From Pseudomonadota bacterium (GTDB lineage Bacteria; Pseudomonadota; Gammaproteobacteria; Steroidobacterales; Steroidobacteraceae), in contig JAKADE010000026.1 in NCBI GenBank assembly GCA_021820785.1, positions 1 through 15,451 on the forward strand: a DNA stretch of 15,451 bases. The letters run 5' to 3'. Below, one piece after another: positions 8,001 to 14,913 of this stretch. The stretch's first letter is position 1. Every line of letters starts with the position of its first letter. Position numbers and translations under genes: made by a program. The notes under the pieces are model-generated. The model had not been told where the DNA came from and did not search any database. It was given only the letters and a program-made list of their open reading frames with translations.

Positions 8001-10895
8001 GCGACGGTGCGCGACACCCGGGGCCGCAGTGAGCGCACGATCCTGCGCGCCTGGGCAGTGGGCGCCGGCATGGTGGTGTGGAAGACGGGCACCCATGTGG
8101 AGTTGGTTCCCGACCGGCGCGACTACCATGTCGGTGAGGTGGCGCATGTCCTGGTGCAGAACCCCTACCCGGGAGCGCGGGCCCTCGTGACCGTCGAGCG
8201 CTACGGGGTGTTGTGGCGCAAAGTGATGACGCTCGCCGGCAGCACGCCGGTGCTGCGCATACCGATCGAGCGCTCGTTCTTTCCCGGGGCGTACCTCTCC
8301 CTGGCCATATTTTCGCCCCGCGTCGCGCCCCCCGACAAGGCAGATCTTGGCCGGCCGACATTGGCTCTCGGTTATGTCAGCCTGCCGGTCGTGGGCCGCG
8401 GCAGTGCGCTGAAGGTGGCCGTGGTTCCGGCACGCACGGACTACAAGCCGCGGCCGCGGGTGAGTGTGCAAGTGCACGTCCGCACCCGCCACGGTCGACC
8501 GAGCGTGCATACCCGACTGGTCGTGGCCGTGGTCGACACGTCGGTGCTCGATCTGCTCGCCGGCCGCAGTCGCTATTATGACCCGCGCCGGGCGTTCTAC
8601 GCGCCGCCGGCCGGTGCGGATCTCAGTAACTTCAGCCTGATCTCACAGCTGGTTACCACCGTGCGTACCCCGCATTTCGGCAAGGGACTGACCCCCGGCG
8701 GGGACGGCGGCGGTGGCATGCCGATCCGCTCGGTGTTCAAGTACACCGCATACTGGAATCCTCATCTTCAAACCAATGCGGCGGGCCGGGCCGCTTTTTC
8801 ATTCAAGGTGCCGGACAATCTCACTGGCTGGCGCATTGTGGTGATTGCGCTGCGTCCGGGCGCGGCAATGGGGTTGGGGCAGGCGACGGTGCGCGTAAAC
8901 CTGCCGATTCAGCTCAATGCGGCACTGCCCGATCTGCTGCATGCCGGCGATCGGTTCGCGGCGGGATTCTCGGTGACCAATCGAACGGCTGCGACTCGCC
9001 GAGTGCAGGTGTCGGTGCGCGCGGGCGGCGCGGCGACCGGACAGGCTGCGGGCGCACTGACGCTGCGCCCGTATGCGTATGGACTGCAGTGGTTGAACCT
9101 GACCGCGCCGCATCCTGGTGTGATTCAACTGATCGCGCGCGCGCGCTCCGGCGCGCTCGGCGATGCGCTGCGCAAGACAATACCGGTTGCGGCGACCGGC
9201 AGAGCGGCCGCGAGTGCCGAGTACGGCAGCCTGACCGAGGGTGCCGCGGCGGTGCCGGTCCGGGTGCCCTCGGCTGCCGTGCCGGGATCTGCCCGCCTGG
9301 TCGTGCACCTCGCGCCGACCGCGCTTACCAGTCTCGCCGCCGCATTCCGCGCGATGCGCGACGATGCGCTCGCGACCTGGGAGCAGCGCCTCAGTCGCGC
9401 AGTGATGGCCGCGGATTACCTGCGACTGCGCGGCGCGCTGCCTGCGACCCTGCGCTGGCCCGGGGCTCGAGCGCAGATCCGTGTCACGCTCGAGCACGCG
9501 GCGGACTTCCAGGCCGGCAACGGCGGGATGAGTTTCCTCATGCCCCGCAATGCCTTCGTCAGTCCGTATCTCTCGGCGTACACGGCGCTGGCGTTTGACT
9601 GGCTCGCCGCCGACGGCTATCGGGCCCCGGCGAGTGTGCGCTCGGCACTCGAGAACTATCTGCGCGCGCAGGTGCTCAAGGCCCCCCATCCCAACGGTCG
9701 CGGCGGCATGCTCGATGTGCAGGTTGCCGCGCTGGATGCCCTGGCGCGCGCCGGACACGTGCCGCAGGACGAGGCGGCGGGCTTGGTGCCGAAGTTGCCG
9801 CGACTGAATCTGTTCGGAAAGGCACTGCTGCTGCAGCTGGCGCTCCGGGAACACGATCGGGTCAGCGCACAGCGGATCCTGACGGCCCTGATGGCCCGAT
9901 CCGAGCAGACCTCGGGCGCCACGTCGTTCCAGGAGACCCGCGCAGACGCGTATTCGGCGTTGCTGGCAAGTCCACTGCGCGACAATTGCGTGGTGCTCGA
10001 CACGCTGGTCTCGCTCGTGCGGGAGAAAGGACCCGGGGTGCGTTCGGTCGCGCCGCTCGCGAGTCGGCTGGTGCGTTGGATCGACGCGCAACGCCGCACC
10101 GCAGGCGCCTGGCCGAACTCGCAGCAGAACGTATTCTGCACTACGGCCGAAGCGCACTACGCGAGAGTCTTCGAGCCGCCGCTGCGTGCCCTCGGCGGCC
10201 GGGTTACGGTGGCCGGTGAGCCGATACTGTCGGCCGTATTCTCGCGCCAGAGGAGTGCGCCGCGCACGGTCAGCGCAGCGGCGGTGGGTGCGCCTGCGGT
10301 TCGCGTCACGCAGAGCGGCCAGGGCCGTCTTTACTATACGGTGCGACTCAATTACCGACTGCCCCCTGCGCTTGCCTCGACGGCCGATGCCGGCTTCAGC
10401 ATTCGGCGGCGCTATCGCATCAAACGCGGCGCCCAGTGGGTGCGCATCCGGCCGCAGACGGTGTTGCACCGCGGCACGGTGGTGCGGGTCGACCTGACCG
10501 TGGACGTGCCAGCCGAGCGCCACTTCGTCGTCCTCTGCGATCCGCTGCCCGGCGCGTTCGAGGCCGTCAATCATCAGCTCGCCACCGCTGACATGACTGC
10601 GCCTCGGCGCACCCCGGGCGGCACGACTCTGTGGTTCGACTACGGCGCCTGGCCGAATGATTCGATCACCACCGACGGGTTCTACCACCGGCAGATCGGC
10701 CGCGGCTCGGTACGCTTCTACGCCGACCGGTTGCCAGCCGGACGCTATCGGTTGATCTACGCCGCCCAGGTCATTGCGCGCGGGCGGTTCCTCGCGCCGC
10801 CGCCTCGAGTGCACGAAATCTATGAGCCCGAGGTCTACGGGCGCGGGCGCGCGCAATACATCGAGGTGGCGCCTGCGCCGGTGCGCAAGCGCTGA
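5061..10895 (+). CDS. Bacterial alpha-2-macroglobulin family protein, thioester motif lost (ECAM/YfhM-like)
   Basis: A 1944-residue periplasmic protein, larger than E. coli YfhM (about 1650). A type I signal peptide ends near residue 28 (AHA then AG); there is no lipobox cysteine. The N-terminal two thirds are tandem beta-rich MG-type domains. A Gly-rich segment, GGDGGGGM (1213-1220), probably lies in the bait region. The A2M domain follows with YWNP (1231-1234) and PDNLTGW (1251-1257). A helical thioester-domain-like region comes next, and the C-terminus has the bMG10 pattern with LPAGRYRLIYAAQVIARGRF. Macroglobulins trap proteases that cut their bait. At the thioester site the sequence is Thr1439-Trp-Glu-Gln1442 rather than Cys-Leu-Glu-Gln, so no covalent thioester can form. 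pbpC follows directly, as in the E. coli yfhM-pbpC pair, implying an envelope-defence role. Confidence 0.93.
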   Translation: MSGNTGKRTYASALLATALVFAAAPAHAAGVLKLLAVTPAGTDVPPGQEIVLQFNRPMVPLGRMGRAVVPVRIRPALHCRWRWLDPQRLSCRLPGRQRFRPATRYRIRIGTAFKALDGARFAHAPSATFVTQTPRVRWAYFERWRSRTEPQYQVRFTLPVTVAAVERSLRFSPLGAGASVAVRARPFTRRRTGPLLLPVPGIPGAMVWIPHPQTLHRRSVPSSARSVWIVTPAHALVVQRPYQLTVGAGLVTPLGRLPGPQGVVPNTTFTPFGHFAFLGIHCLTAAGTWRTIGPPGASGAAAARCRPGTVQLAFSAPVPKKTLAAIRLQPAPARPAQRRRLWSGYPQWMLPAAGPAGGSTPYDYPLPYPLVAMRSYRADLSARLTDVFGGTLGHAVALRFATGHLPPALSLGAPQGGVLEAGERTVLPVYFANLTRLDFAYHALTAADLARATAGAAGPAVLTSLLAPYHDRPPRDQWLARPLGVRADLGGRSGALLGQLSWSPSLGNQWYHWNTQQLFAEVTPWQVLAKVGHYDSLIWVSSLATGQPVAGVTVRFSTAAPGALTGLHAVTASAVTDASGLAVLPGTVRLNGWDRRFGPNAPRWYVAATRGADMALLPLTWNYQRWISSASGGAVMQEQQPRYGHLRVWGFTAQGVYRPGATVHYAAFVRGMSATRLTAAPPLRYRFTLSSATGKTVLMRKNVALSAFGGLHGSWYVPKTAATGWYDMTVSWRTGALRQQRPAGRFLVTEFVPDPFKVRLLLQGRQFGPGASYRAQIRARLHSGGPYTDAPVRTVVRITAEPFVPRDPRDAGFDFPVNPPNVPGTVTLAERPQMLDAHGNAQTSGRLPATEPILYGRLTLQAAVKSARGTWVAHRARAIWAARTRFIGLRLDQWLLHAAQPFTVHYLVVDPAGRPAGGAPVHLVLQRRRLNVVETANGTGSFTARQTTRWVTEGDCRATSAAVPGACRLTPKQAGTYRIVATVRDTRGRSERTILRAWAVGAGMVVWKTGTHVELVPDRRDYHVGEVAHVLVQNPYPGARALVTVERYGVLWRKVMTLAGSTPVLRIPIERSFFPGAYLSLAIFSPRVAPPDKADLGRPTLALGYVSLPVVGRGSALKVAVVPARTDYKPRPRVSVQVHVRTRHGRPSVHTRLVVAVVDTSVLDLLAGRSRYYDPRRAFYAPPAGADLSNFSLISQLVTTVRTPHFGKGLTPGGDGGGGMPIRSVFKYTAYWNPHLQTNAAGRAAFSFKVPDNLTGWRIVVIALRPGAAMGLGQATVRVNLPIQLNAALPDLLHAGDRFAAGFSVTNRTAATRRVQVSVRAGGAATGQAAGALTLRPYAYGLQWLNLTAPHPGVIQLIARARSGALGDALRKTIPVAATGRAAASAEYGSLTEGAAAVPVRVPSAAVPGSARLVVHLAPTALTSLAAAFRAMRDDALATWEQRLSRAVMAADYLRLRGALPATLRWPGARAQIRVTLEHAADFQAGNGGMSFLMPRNAFVSPYLSAYTALAFDWLAADGYRAPASVRSALENYLRAQVLKAPHPNGRGGMLDVQVAALDALARAGHVPQDEAAGLVPKLPRLNLFGKALLLQLALREHDRVSAQRILTALMARSEQTSGATSFQETRADAYSALLASPLRDNCVVLDTLVSLVREKGPGVRSVAPLASRLVRWIDAQRRTAGAWPNSQQNVFCTTAEAHYARVFEPPLRALGGRVTVAGEPILSAVFSRQRSAPRTVSAAAVGAPAVRVTQSGQGRLYYTVRLNYRLPPALASTADAGFSIRRRYRIKRGAQWVRIRPQTVLHRGTVVRVDLTVDVPAERHFVVLCDPLPGAFEAVNHQLATADMTAPRRTPGGTTLWFDYGAWPNDSITTDGFYHRQIGRGSVRFYADRLPAGRYRLIYAAQVIARGRFLAPPPRVHEIYEPEVYGRGRAQYIEVAPAPVRKR

Positions 10896-10908
10896 GAGGG
10901 TGGCCGCA

Positions 10909-13077
10909 TTGCGCGTAATGGCGAGGCGCAGGCTGCGCTGGGCCGGTGCGGCGCTCGGTCTGGCCGCGGCCGTGCTCGCCGCGGCGACCGTCTGGGACCT
11001 CGCGCCGCTGCCCGTCAGCCTGCCACCACCGCGCCGAGCCGCTGAGCCGGTGTTGCTCGCGAGCGACGGCACGCCGCTCACCGTCGATCGTGCCGGCCGC
11101 TTCAACCGCACAGCGCAACTGTCCCTGACCCAGATCCCACAACTGCTGCGCACCGCGTTCGTGTTCTCCGAGGACCGACGCTTCTGGAGTCATGGCGGCA
11201 GCGACTGGCGGGCGCGCTTCGTGGCCCTGTGGCAGAACCTGCGTGCCGGACACATCGTGCGCGGCGCGAGCACCATCGGGGAGCAGGCGGCGCGGATCCT
11301 GACGCCGCGCCCGCGCACCTATTGGAGCCACTGGCTCGAGGGTCTTGAGGCGGGGCGGCTGATCGGACGATTCGGTCATGCCGGAGTGTTGGATTTCTAT
11401 CTGAACCAGGTACCGTATGGCGCTGAGCGGCGCGGGATCGCGCCGGCCGCGCGCTATTATTTCGGCGCGCAGGTCGGAGCGCTCGATCCGGCCGAGGAGC
11501 TGGCGCTGGTCGTGCTGGTGCGCTCGCCCGCGGCACTCGACCCGCGTCGTCATCCGCGTGCGCTGCGCCGCGTGGTCGACTCCCTCGCCGGGCGCATGCG
11601 CCGCAAAGGCCTGCTTGGCCCCGGTGCGCTGCGAGCGATCCTGCGCTCGCCGCTCGCGGCCGCGGCGCCACCGCAGTTGCCGGTGATCGCCGGCGGGTTC
11701 GTCGGATTCGTACGTGCGCGCATTCGGGCGCTCAGGCTGCACGGGGGGCATTTTACGACCACGCTCGATGCACCCCTCGAGCGCTTCGTGCAGCGGACGC
11801 TGACGCGGCGAGTGACAGATCTGGCGGTGCGTGGCGTGCGCAATGGCGCGGCGCTCGTGGTCGACAATCGCCGCGGCACGGTGCTCGCCTGGGCGGCTGC
11901 ACCGCCCGTCACTGCGAGCGATCTCGATCCGGTCAGGATCCCCCGCCAGCCTGGCTCGACGCTCAAGCCCTTCCTGTACTCGCTTGCCATGGAGCGGCTC
12001 GGCTGGCAGCCGAGCACCGTCCTGCGTGACGGACCGCTCAGTGCCCGCATCGGCCGCGGGGTGCACGAATACCGCAACTACAGCAACCGCTTCTACGGCA
12101 AAGTCAGCCTGCGGTATGCACTTGGCAACTCGCTGAACATCCCGGCGGTGGAGACCGCCCAAGCGGTGGGCGTCGCCCGTTTCATCCAGCTGCTGGCCCG
12201 GCTCGGCATCACCACCCTGCGCCGGCCGGCCGCACATTACGGTCCGGCGGTCGCGATCGGCGACGGGCCGGTGAGCCTCTACCAACTCGTGCAGGCCTAC
12301 GCAACGCTCGCGCGGCGCGGACGATTCATGCCGCTGCGGGTCCTGCGCGACGGTCCGCGCGTGCGGCCGCAGCGGGTGCTGCCCTCGGCGGTAACCTCGG
12401 TTATTGCCACTATCCTGTCCGATCCGGATGCGCGCAGCGCGGAGTTTGGACCCTACAGCGTCCTCGATCTGCCGTATCCGACCGCTGTGAAGACCGGCAC
12501 GTCGAGTGATTTTCACGACGCACTGGCAGTAGGGTTCGACAACCGGTACACGGTCGGCGTGTGGATGGGCCGGCTGTCCGGTGGCAACATGGAGACCGTC
12601 ACCGGTGCCGCGGGTCCGGCCCCGGTACTGCGCGAAATTTTCGCGTACTTGCGTCAGCGCCAGCCTTACGCAGGTCTGTGGCGAAGTCCCAAGCTGCGCC
12701 GCGTGCGAGTCTGTGAGCGCATCGGCCCCGGCCCGTGCATCCGCCGCGAGGACTGGCAGCTACCGACTGATGCGCACCGTGCGCTTCCCGTGGCCCGACG
12801 GCGTGTGCTGGTGATCGCCCGTCCAGTCCGCGGGGAGCGACTCGCGATCGATCCGCGCATCCCGCGCACCGATCAGGTTTATACGTTCCGGATCGCCGGC
12901 GCGCGCGCGGTGCGCTCGGTGACCTGGATTCTGGATGGGCGGGTGCTCGGCCGCTCGCACTGGCCGCGGATCGCCTGGCCCCTCGCGCCCGGGCGGCACC
13001 AGCTCTCGGCGCGGGTTCGTCTCGGCCGGTCCGTGCCCATGGTGCGTCTCGGGCCAGTGCCATTCACTGTCGAGTGA
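10909..13077 (+). CDS. pbpC: Penicillin-binding protein 1C-like bifunctional peptidoglycan synthase
   Basis: A 722-residue inner-membrane protein with a short basic cytoplasmic end and one N-terminal transmembrane helix. The GT51 glycosyltransferase domain has motif 1 SEDRRFWSHGGSD (Glu88) and an altered motif 2, GASTIGEQ (119-126). Motif 3 has a candidate second Glu144, but Ser-His stands where Arg-Lys is usual. The transpeptidase domain is complete: Ser350-Thr-Leu-Lys353, Ser408-Leu-Asn410 and Lys528-Thr-Gly530. The C-terminus resembles the PBP1C-specific domain (PF06832), with a WILDG strand. Partnership with the macroglobulin just upstream supports PbpC. The TTG at 10909 was chosen because GAGG (10896-10899) sits 9 bases before it; ATG 10918 is the alternative and lies 18 bases from it. 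Whether the glycosyltransferase half is active is uncertain. Confidence 0.92.
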   Translation: MRVMARRRLRWAGAALGLAAAVLAAATVWDLAPLPVSLPPPRRAAEPVLLASDGTPLTVDRAGRFNRTAQLSLTQIPQLLRTAFVFSEDRRFWSHGGSDWRARFVALWQNLRAGHIVRGASTIGEQAARILTPRPRTYWSHWLEGLEAGRLIGRFGHAGVLDFYLNQVPYGAERRGIAPAARYYFGAQVGALDPAEELALVVLVRSPAALDPRRHPRALRRVVDSLAGRMRRKGLLGPGALRAILRSPLAAAAPPQLPVIAGGFVGFVRARIRALRLHGGHFTTTLDAPLERFVQRTLTRRVTDLAVRGVRNGAALVVDNRRGTVLAWAAAPPVTASDLDPVRIPRQPGSTLKPFLYSLAMERLGWQPSTVLRDGPLSARIGRGVHEYRNYSNRFYGKVSLRYALGNSLNIPAVETAQAVGVARFIQLLARLGITTLRRPAAHYGPAVAIGDGPVSLYQLVQAYATLARRGRFMPLRVLRDGPRVRPQRVLPSAVTSVIATILSDPDARSAEFGPYSVLDLPYPTAVKTGTSSDFHDALAVGFDNRYTVGVWMGRLSGGNMETVTGAAGPAPVLREIFAYLRQRQPYAGLWRSPKLRRVRVCERIGPGPCIRREDWQLPTDAHRALPVARRRVLVIARPVRGERLAIDPRIPRTDQVYTFRIAGARAVRSVTWILDGRVLGRSHWPRIAWPLAPGRHQLSARVRLGRSVPMVRLGPVPFTVE

Positions 13078-13104
13078 GACCTGCCGGCGATCGTTCTGCC
13101 GGGC

Positions 13105-14055
13105 TCAGTGCTGCTCCGCCAGCGTTGCGGCGGCGGCGCGCGGCGGAGCCAGGTAAGTGGGAAGCAGTTCGAGCAGTCGGTGGCGCGCGAGCCCCAGGCG
13201 CTCGAATCCGTCCTCCGTGCAGACGCTGTCGCGCGTGAGGGAGCGGAAGTTGTCGAGCGTGAAGGGCTTGCCCGGCAGCAGGCCCATGATCAGACCTTGC
13301 AGGCGGGCGAGTGAATCGGGGAGGCCAAAGACGTGGCAGGGCAGCCCTGCGACCGCCGCCGTGGTGCGCACCAACTCTTCGAACGTCATGATTTGCGGGC
13401 CGCCGAGTTCGTAGGTTTGGCCGATCGTGGCGCGTGTGCGCAGCGCATATGCGAAGGCTGCCGCGACATCGCCGACGTAGACCGGAGCGAAGCGCGCCTG
13501 CGCTCGGGCGAGGGGCAGCCACCCGTGCGACTGATGCAACAGGCCTGCGAAGCGATTGGTGAGCGAATCTCCCGGACCGAAGATGACCGATGGTCGGAAA
13601 ATCGTGAAGTCCACCTGCGCGGCCGCAGCGCGCACCAGTGCTTCCGCCTCCCCCTTGCTGCGCAGGTACCGGCTCGGGCCGCGCGGATCGGCGCCCAGCG
13701 AACTCATGTGCAGCAGACGACGGACCCGGCCCGCCCTCAAAGCGCCTACCAGCTTCGCGGCAAGCTCCACGTGGGCACGCTGAAATGTGTTGCGGCCCTG
13801 CTCATTGAGGATACCCACGAGGTTGATCACCGCGTCCATACCCTCGACCAGGCGGTCAAGATCACGCGGATCGTGTACGTCGGCACGAATCAGCCGAACC
13901 GTCGGCAGTACCTGCAATTCCTGGTGCAGGTGCGGATGACGCGTCGGCACGCTCACCCAATGCCCGGCTTCGCTGAGACGGTTGATGATTGCGGTGCCGA
14001 CGAAGCCGGTCCCGCCGAGAACGCAAATGTTCATCTGCGCTGCCATCTGTGCCAT
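13105..14055 (-). CDS. NAD(P)-binding Rossmann protein, complex I NDUFA9 subunit family
   Basis: A 316-residue atypical short-chain dehydrogenase/epimerase-like protein. The dinucleotide loop GGTGFVG (14-20) opens a Rossmann fold. NLVGIL is near 78-83, MSSLGAD near 117-123, and a Tyr130-x3-Lys134 pair lies in RYLRSKGEAE. FRPSVIFGPGD and YELGGP follow, as is usual in NDUFA9-like and nucleoside-diphosphate-sugar epimerase-like proteins. The mitochondrial relative is a structural, NADPH-binding complex I subunit; bacterial members are usually of unknown role. The first Met was kept, but Met8 (14034) is as likely because the fold begins at residue 9 and neither has a strong ribosome binding site. 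The gene ends 27 bases from convergent pbpC and lies 86 bases after hsp20 on the same strand. Confidence 0.87.
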   Translation of the reverse strand: MAQMAAQMNICVLGGTGFVGTAIINRLSEAGHWVSVPTRHPHLHQELQVLPTVRLIRADVHDPRDLDRLVEGMDAVINLVGILNEQGRNTFQRAHVELAAKLVGALRAGRVRRLLHMSSLGADPRGPSRYLRSKGEAEALVRAAAAQVDFTIFRPSVIFGPGDSLTNRFAGLLHQSHGWLPLARAQARFAPVYVGDVAAAFAYALRTRATIGQTYELGGPQIMTFEELVRTTAAVAGLPCHVFGLPDSLARLQGLIMGLLPGKPFTLDNFRSLTRDSVCTEDGFERLGLARHRLLELLPTYLAPPRAAAATLAEQH

Positions 14056-14096
14056 TTCCCACTGCTACGCCGCGCAGCGGCATGCGGCGAATTCTA

Positions 14097-14128
14097 CGCC
14101 CCGGGGAACGCGGCGGCTCTCCGGGGCG
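14097..14128 (-). terminator. GC-rich hairpin downstream of hsp20
   Basis: CGCCCCGG (14097-14104) and CCGGGGCG (14121-14128) form a perfect 8-base stem with a 16-base loop just after the hsp20 stop. It lacks a T tract on the minus strand, so it may slow or partly stop read-through into the NDUFA9-like gene, or just protect the hsp20 mRNA end. Confidence 0.35.
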
Positions 14129-14141
14129 CAGCGTCCATCGG

Positions 14142-14579
14142 TCAAGCCGCGTGGACCTCGATGGTGCGCGGCTGCAGCTGCGGCTGCTTCGGGATCACCA
14201 CTTCGAGCACGCCGTGGGACTGTTTGGCGGCGATCCGGTCCACGTCGGCTCCCTCCGGCAGCGTGAATGTGCGCAGGAAGGTCCCGGTTCGCCGCTCGAG
14301 GCGCTGCCGGGCATTGCTCTGCGGCGTTTCGCGCGAGCGCTTCTCGCCGCGGATCGTCAGCAGTCCCTTGTCGGCGGTGATGCGGATGTCCTTCGGCTCG
14401 ACGCCCGGGACGTCCGCGACCACCACATAGCGGTCGGTCTCCTCGTAGATGTCGACCTGCGGGATCCACGCGACGTCCGCCGCTGCAGCGCTCTCGTCGG
14501 TTCCCGTCGAGAATGCCTGATCCAGCTGGCGCTGCAGGCTGTCGATGAGCGTCCAAGGCTGATAGCGAACAACAGTCAT
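14142..14579 (-). CDS. Small heat-shock protein, Hsp20/alpha-crystallin family
   Basis: A 145-residue cytoplasmic holdase chaperone that binds unfolding proteins under heat and passes them to DnaK/ClpB. The alpha-crystallin domain spans about residues 38-131: WIPQVDIYEE, VVVADVPGV, DIRI, LLTIRGEK, then FLRTFTLPEGAD (101-112) and the family mark GVLEVVIPK (123-131). The C-terminal Ile140-Glu-Val142 is the IxI/V motif used in oligomer assembly. Length is typical of bacterial class A members. The frame is open further upstream, but ATG 14579 has a clear GGAGG (14587-14591) seven bases before it and the peptide begins MTVVRYQPW, as expected for the family. A sigma-32-like promoter and a hairpin over the ribosome binding site lie upstream. 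Confidence 0.96.
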   Translation of the reverse strand: MTVVRYQPWTLIDSLQRQLDQAFSTGTDESAAAADVAWIPQVDIYEETDRYVVVADVPGVEPKDIRITADKGLLTIRGEKRSRETPQSNARQRLERRTGTFLRTFTLPEGADVDRIAAKQSHGVLEVVIPKQPQLQPRTIEVHAA

Positions 14580-14583
14580 GATC

Positions 14584-14612
14584 CAACCTCCAATGATAGT
14601 GGTGTCAGGTTG
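14584..14612 (-). promoter_or_regulatory. Candidate RNA thermometer in the hsp20 leader
   Basis: Read on the minus strand, CAACCU (14612-14607) pairs perfectly with AGGUUG (14589-14584). Inside it, after a 4-base bulge, CCA (14602-14600) pairs with UGG (14592-14590) around a 7-base loop. Together the two stems cover the whole GGAGG ribosome binding site of hsp20. Such leader hairpins (ROSE-like thermometers) are common in bacterial Hsp20 genes and open with heat. The function is inferred from the pairing; no folding energy was computed. Confidence 0.5.
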
Positions 14613-14638
14613 CGGCACCGTGAATCTCGTTGGAACGG

Positions 14639-14666
14639 ATCTGCGGCCGGGCTGGAATTTTTCAAG
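14639..14666 (-). promoter_or_regulatory. Sigma-32-like heat-shock promoter for hsp20
   Basis: On the minus strand the -35 is CTTGAA (14666-14661), a perfect match to the sigma-32 box. After 14 bases comes CCGCAGAT (14646-14639), which agrees with five of the seven fixed positions of CCCCATNT. Transcription would start near 14632 and give a leader of about 50 nt that contains the ribosome-binding-site hairpin. Confidence 0.5.
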
Positions 14667-14704
14667 CGTCGCCGGTTCCCCCGGGCCGGTCCTGCGGCCG
14701 GGGG

Positions 14705-14731
14705 ACAGGCTGTGCACAAGCTGTGGAATTT
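14705..14731. promoter_or_regulatory. DnaA-box-like pair
   Basis: On the minus strand TTGTGCACA (14719-14711) differs from the DnaA box TTWTNCACA at one position, and AATTCCACA (14731-14723) shares its CCACA end. The first overlaps an imperfect 20-base palindrome (14705-14724) centred on TGTGCACA. In E. coli the nrdAB promoter carries DnaA boxes, so a cell-cycle link is possible but only inferred. Confidence 0.25.
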
Positions 14732-14785
14732 CGGGGGATACAATATCTTGGGGTTATGGGATGGCGGATCGGAACGCCCGGGCGG

Positions 14786-14810
14786 AAAAAAATCCTGCCG
14801 CCCGGACAGG
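14786..14810 (-). terminator. Intrinsic terminator on the minus strand, no gene in front of it
   Basis: On the minus strand CCUGUC (14810-14805) pairs with GGCAGG (14799-14794), including one U-G pair, around a 5-base loop. It is followed by A and then seven U (14792-14786), a classic intrinsic terminator shape. No minus-strand gene lies between it and nrdJ, which is read the other way, so it must end an unannotated short RNA or shield hsp20 from stray transcription. Confidence 0.5.
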
Positions 14811-14874
14811 CGGAATTGGCATAACTAATTGTTTTAAAAAGCATTAATAAATCATCTGCCATACGCCGGAAATC

Positions 14875-14903
14875 TTGACGCAGAGGCAGGCCGTCATTAG
14901 GCT
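14875..14903 (+). promoter_or_regulatory. Sigma-70-like promoter for nrdJ
   Basis: The -35 is TTGACG (14875-14880), and 17 bases on lies TAGGCT (14898-14903), a weak -10 that keeps the first two and last bases of TATAAT. The AT-rich block ending about 22 bases upstream could act like an UP element. Start would fall near 14910, so the NrdR palindrome at 14914-14929 would cover the first transcribed bases. Confidence 0.5.
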
Positions 14904-14913
14904 CTTTACCCCG

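Noticed and set aside
5043..8510. Very long minus-strand open frame (over 1100 codons) inside the macroglobulin gene
   Set aside because: It is an antisense shadow produced by GC-rich codon use. Its peptide is Arg/Gly/His-rich with no recognisable domain, while the plus strand holds a coherent protein with a signal peptide and family motifs.
8799..12516. Long minus-strand open frames across the macroglobulin 3' end and pbpC
   Set aside because: Same cause: antisense to well-supported genes, low-complexity translation, no family features.
13084..13102. CCGGC/GCCGG inverted repeat between convergent pbpC and the NDUFA9-like gene as a terminator
   Set aside because: Only 5 base pairs, a 9-base loop and no T tract on either strand; such repeats are expected by chance at this GC content.
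14816..14833. TTGGCATAACTAATTGT as a sigma-54 promoter
   Set aside because: The GG and the candidate second GC/GT are one base too far apart and the -12 element lacks GC.
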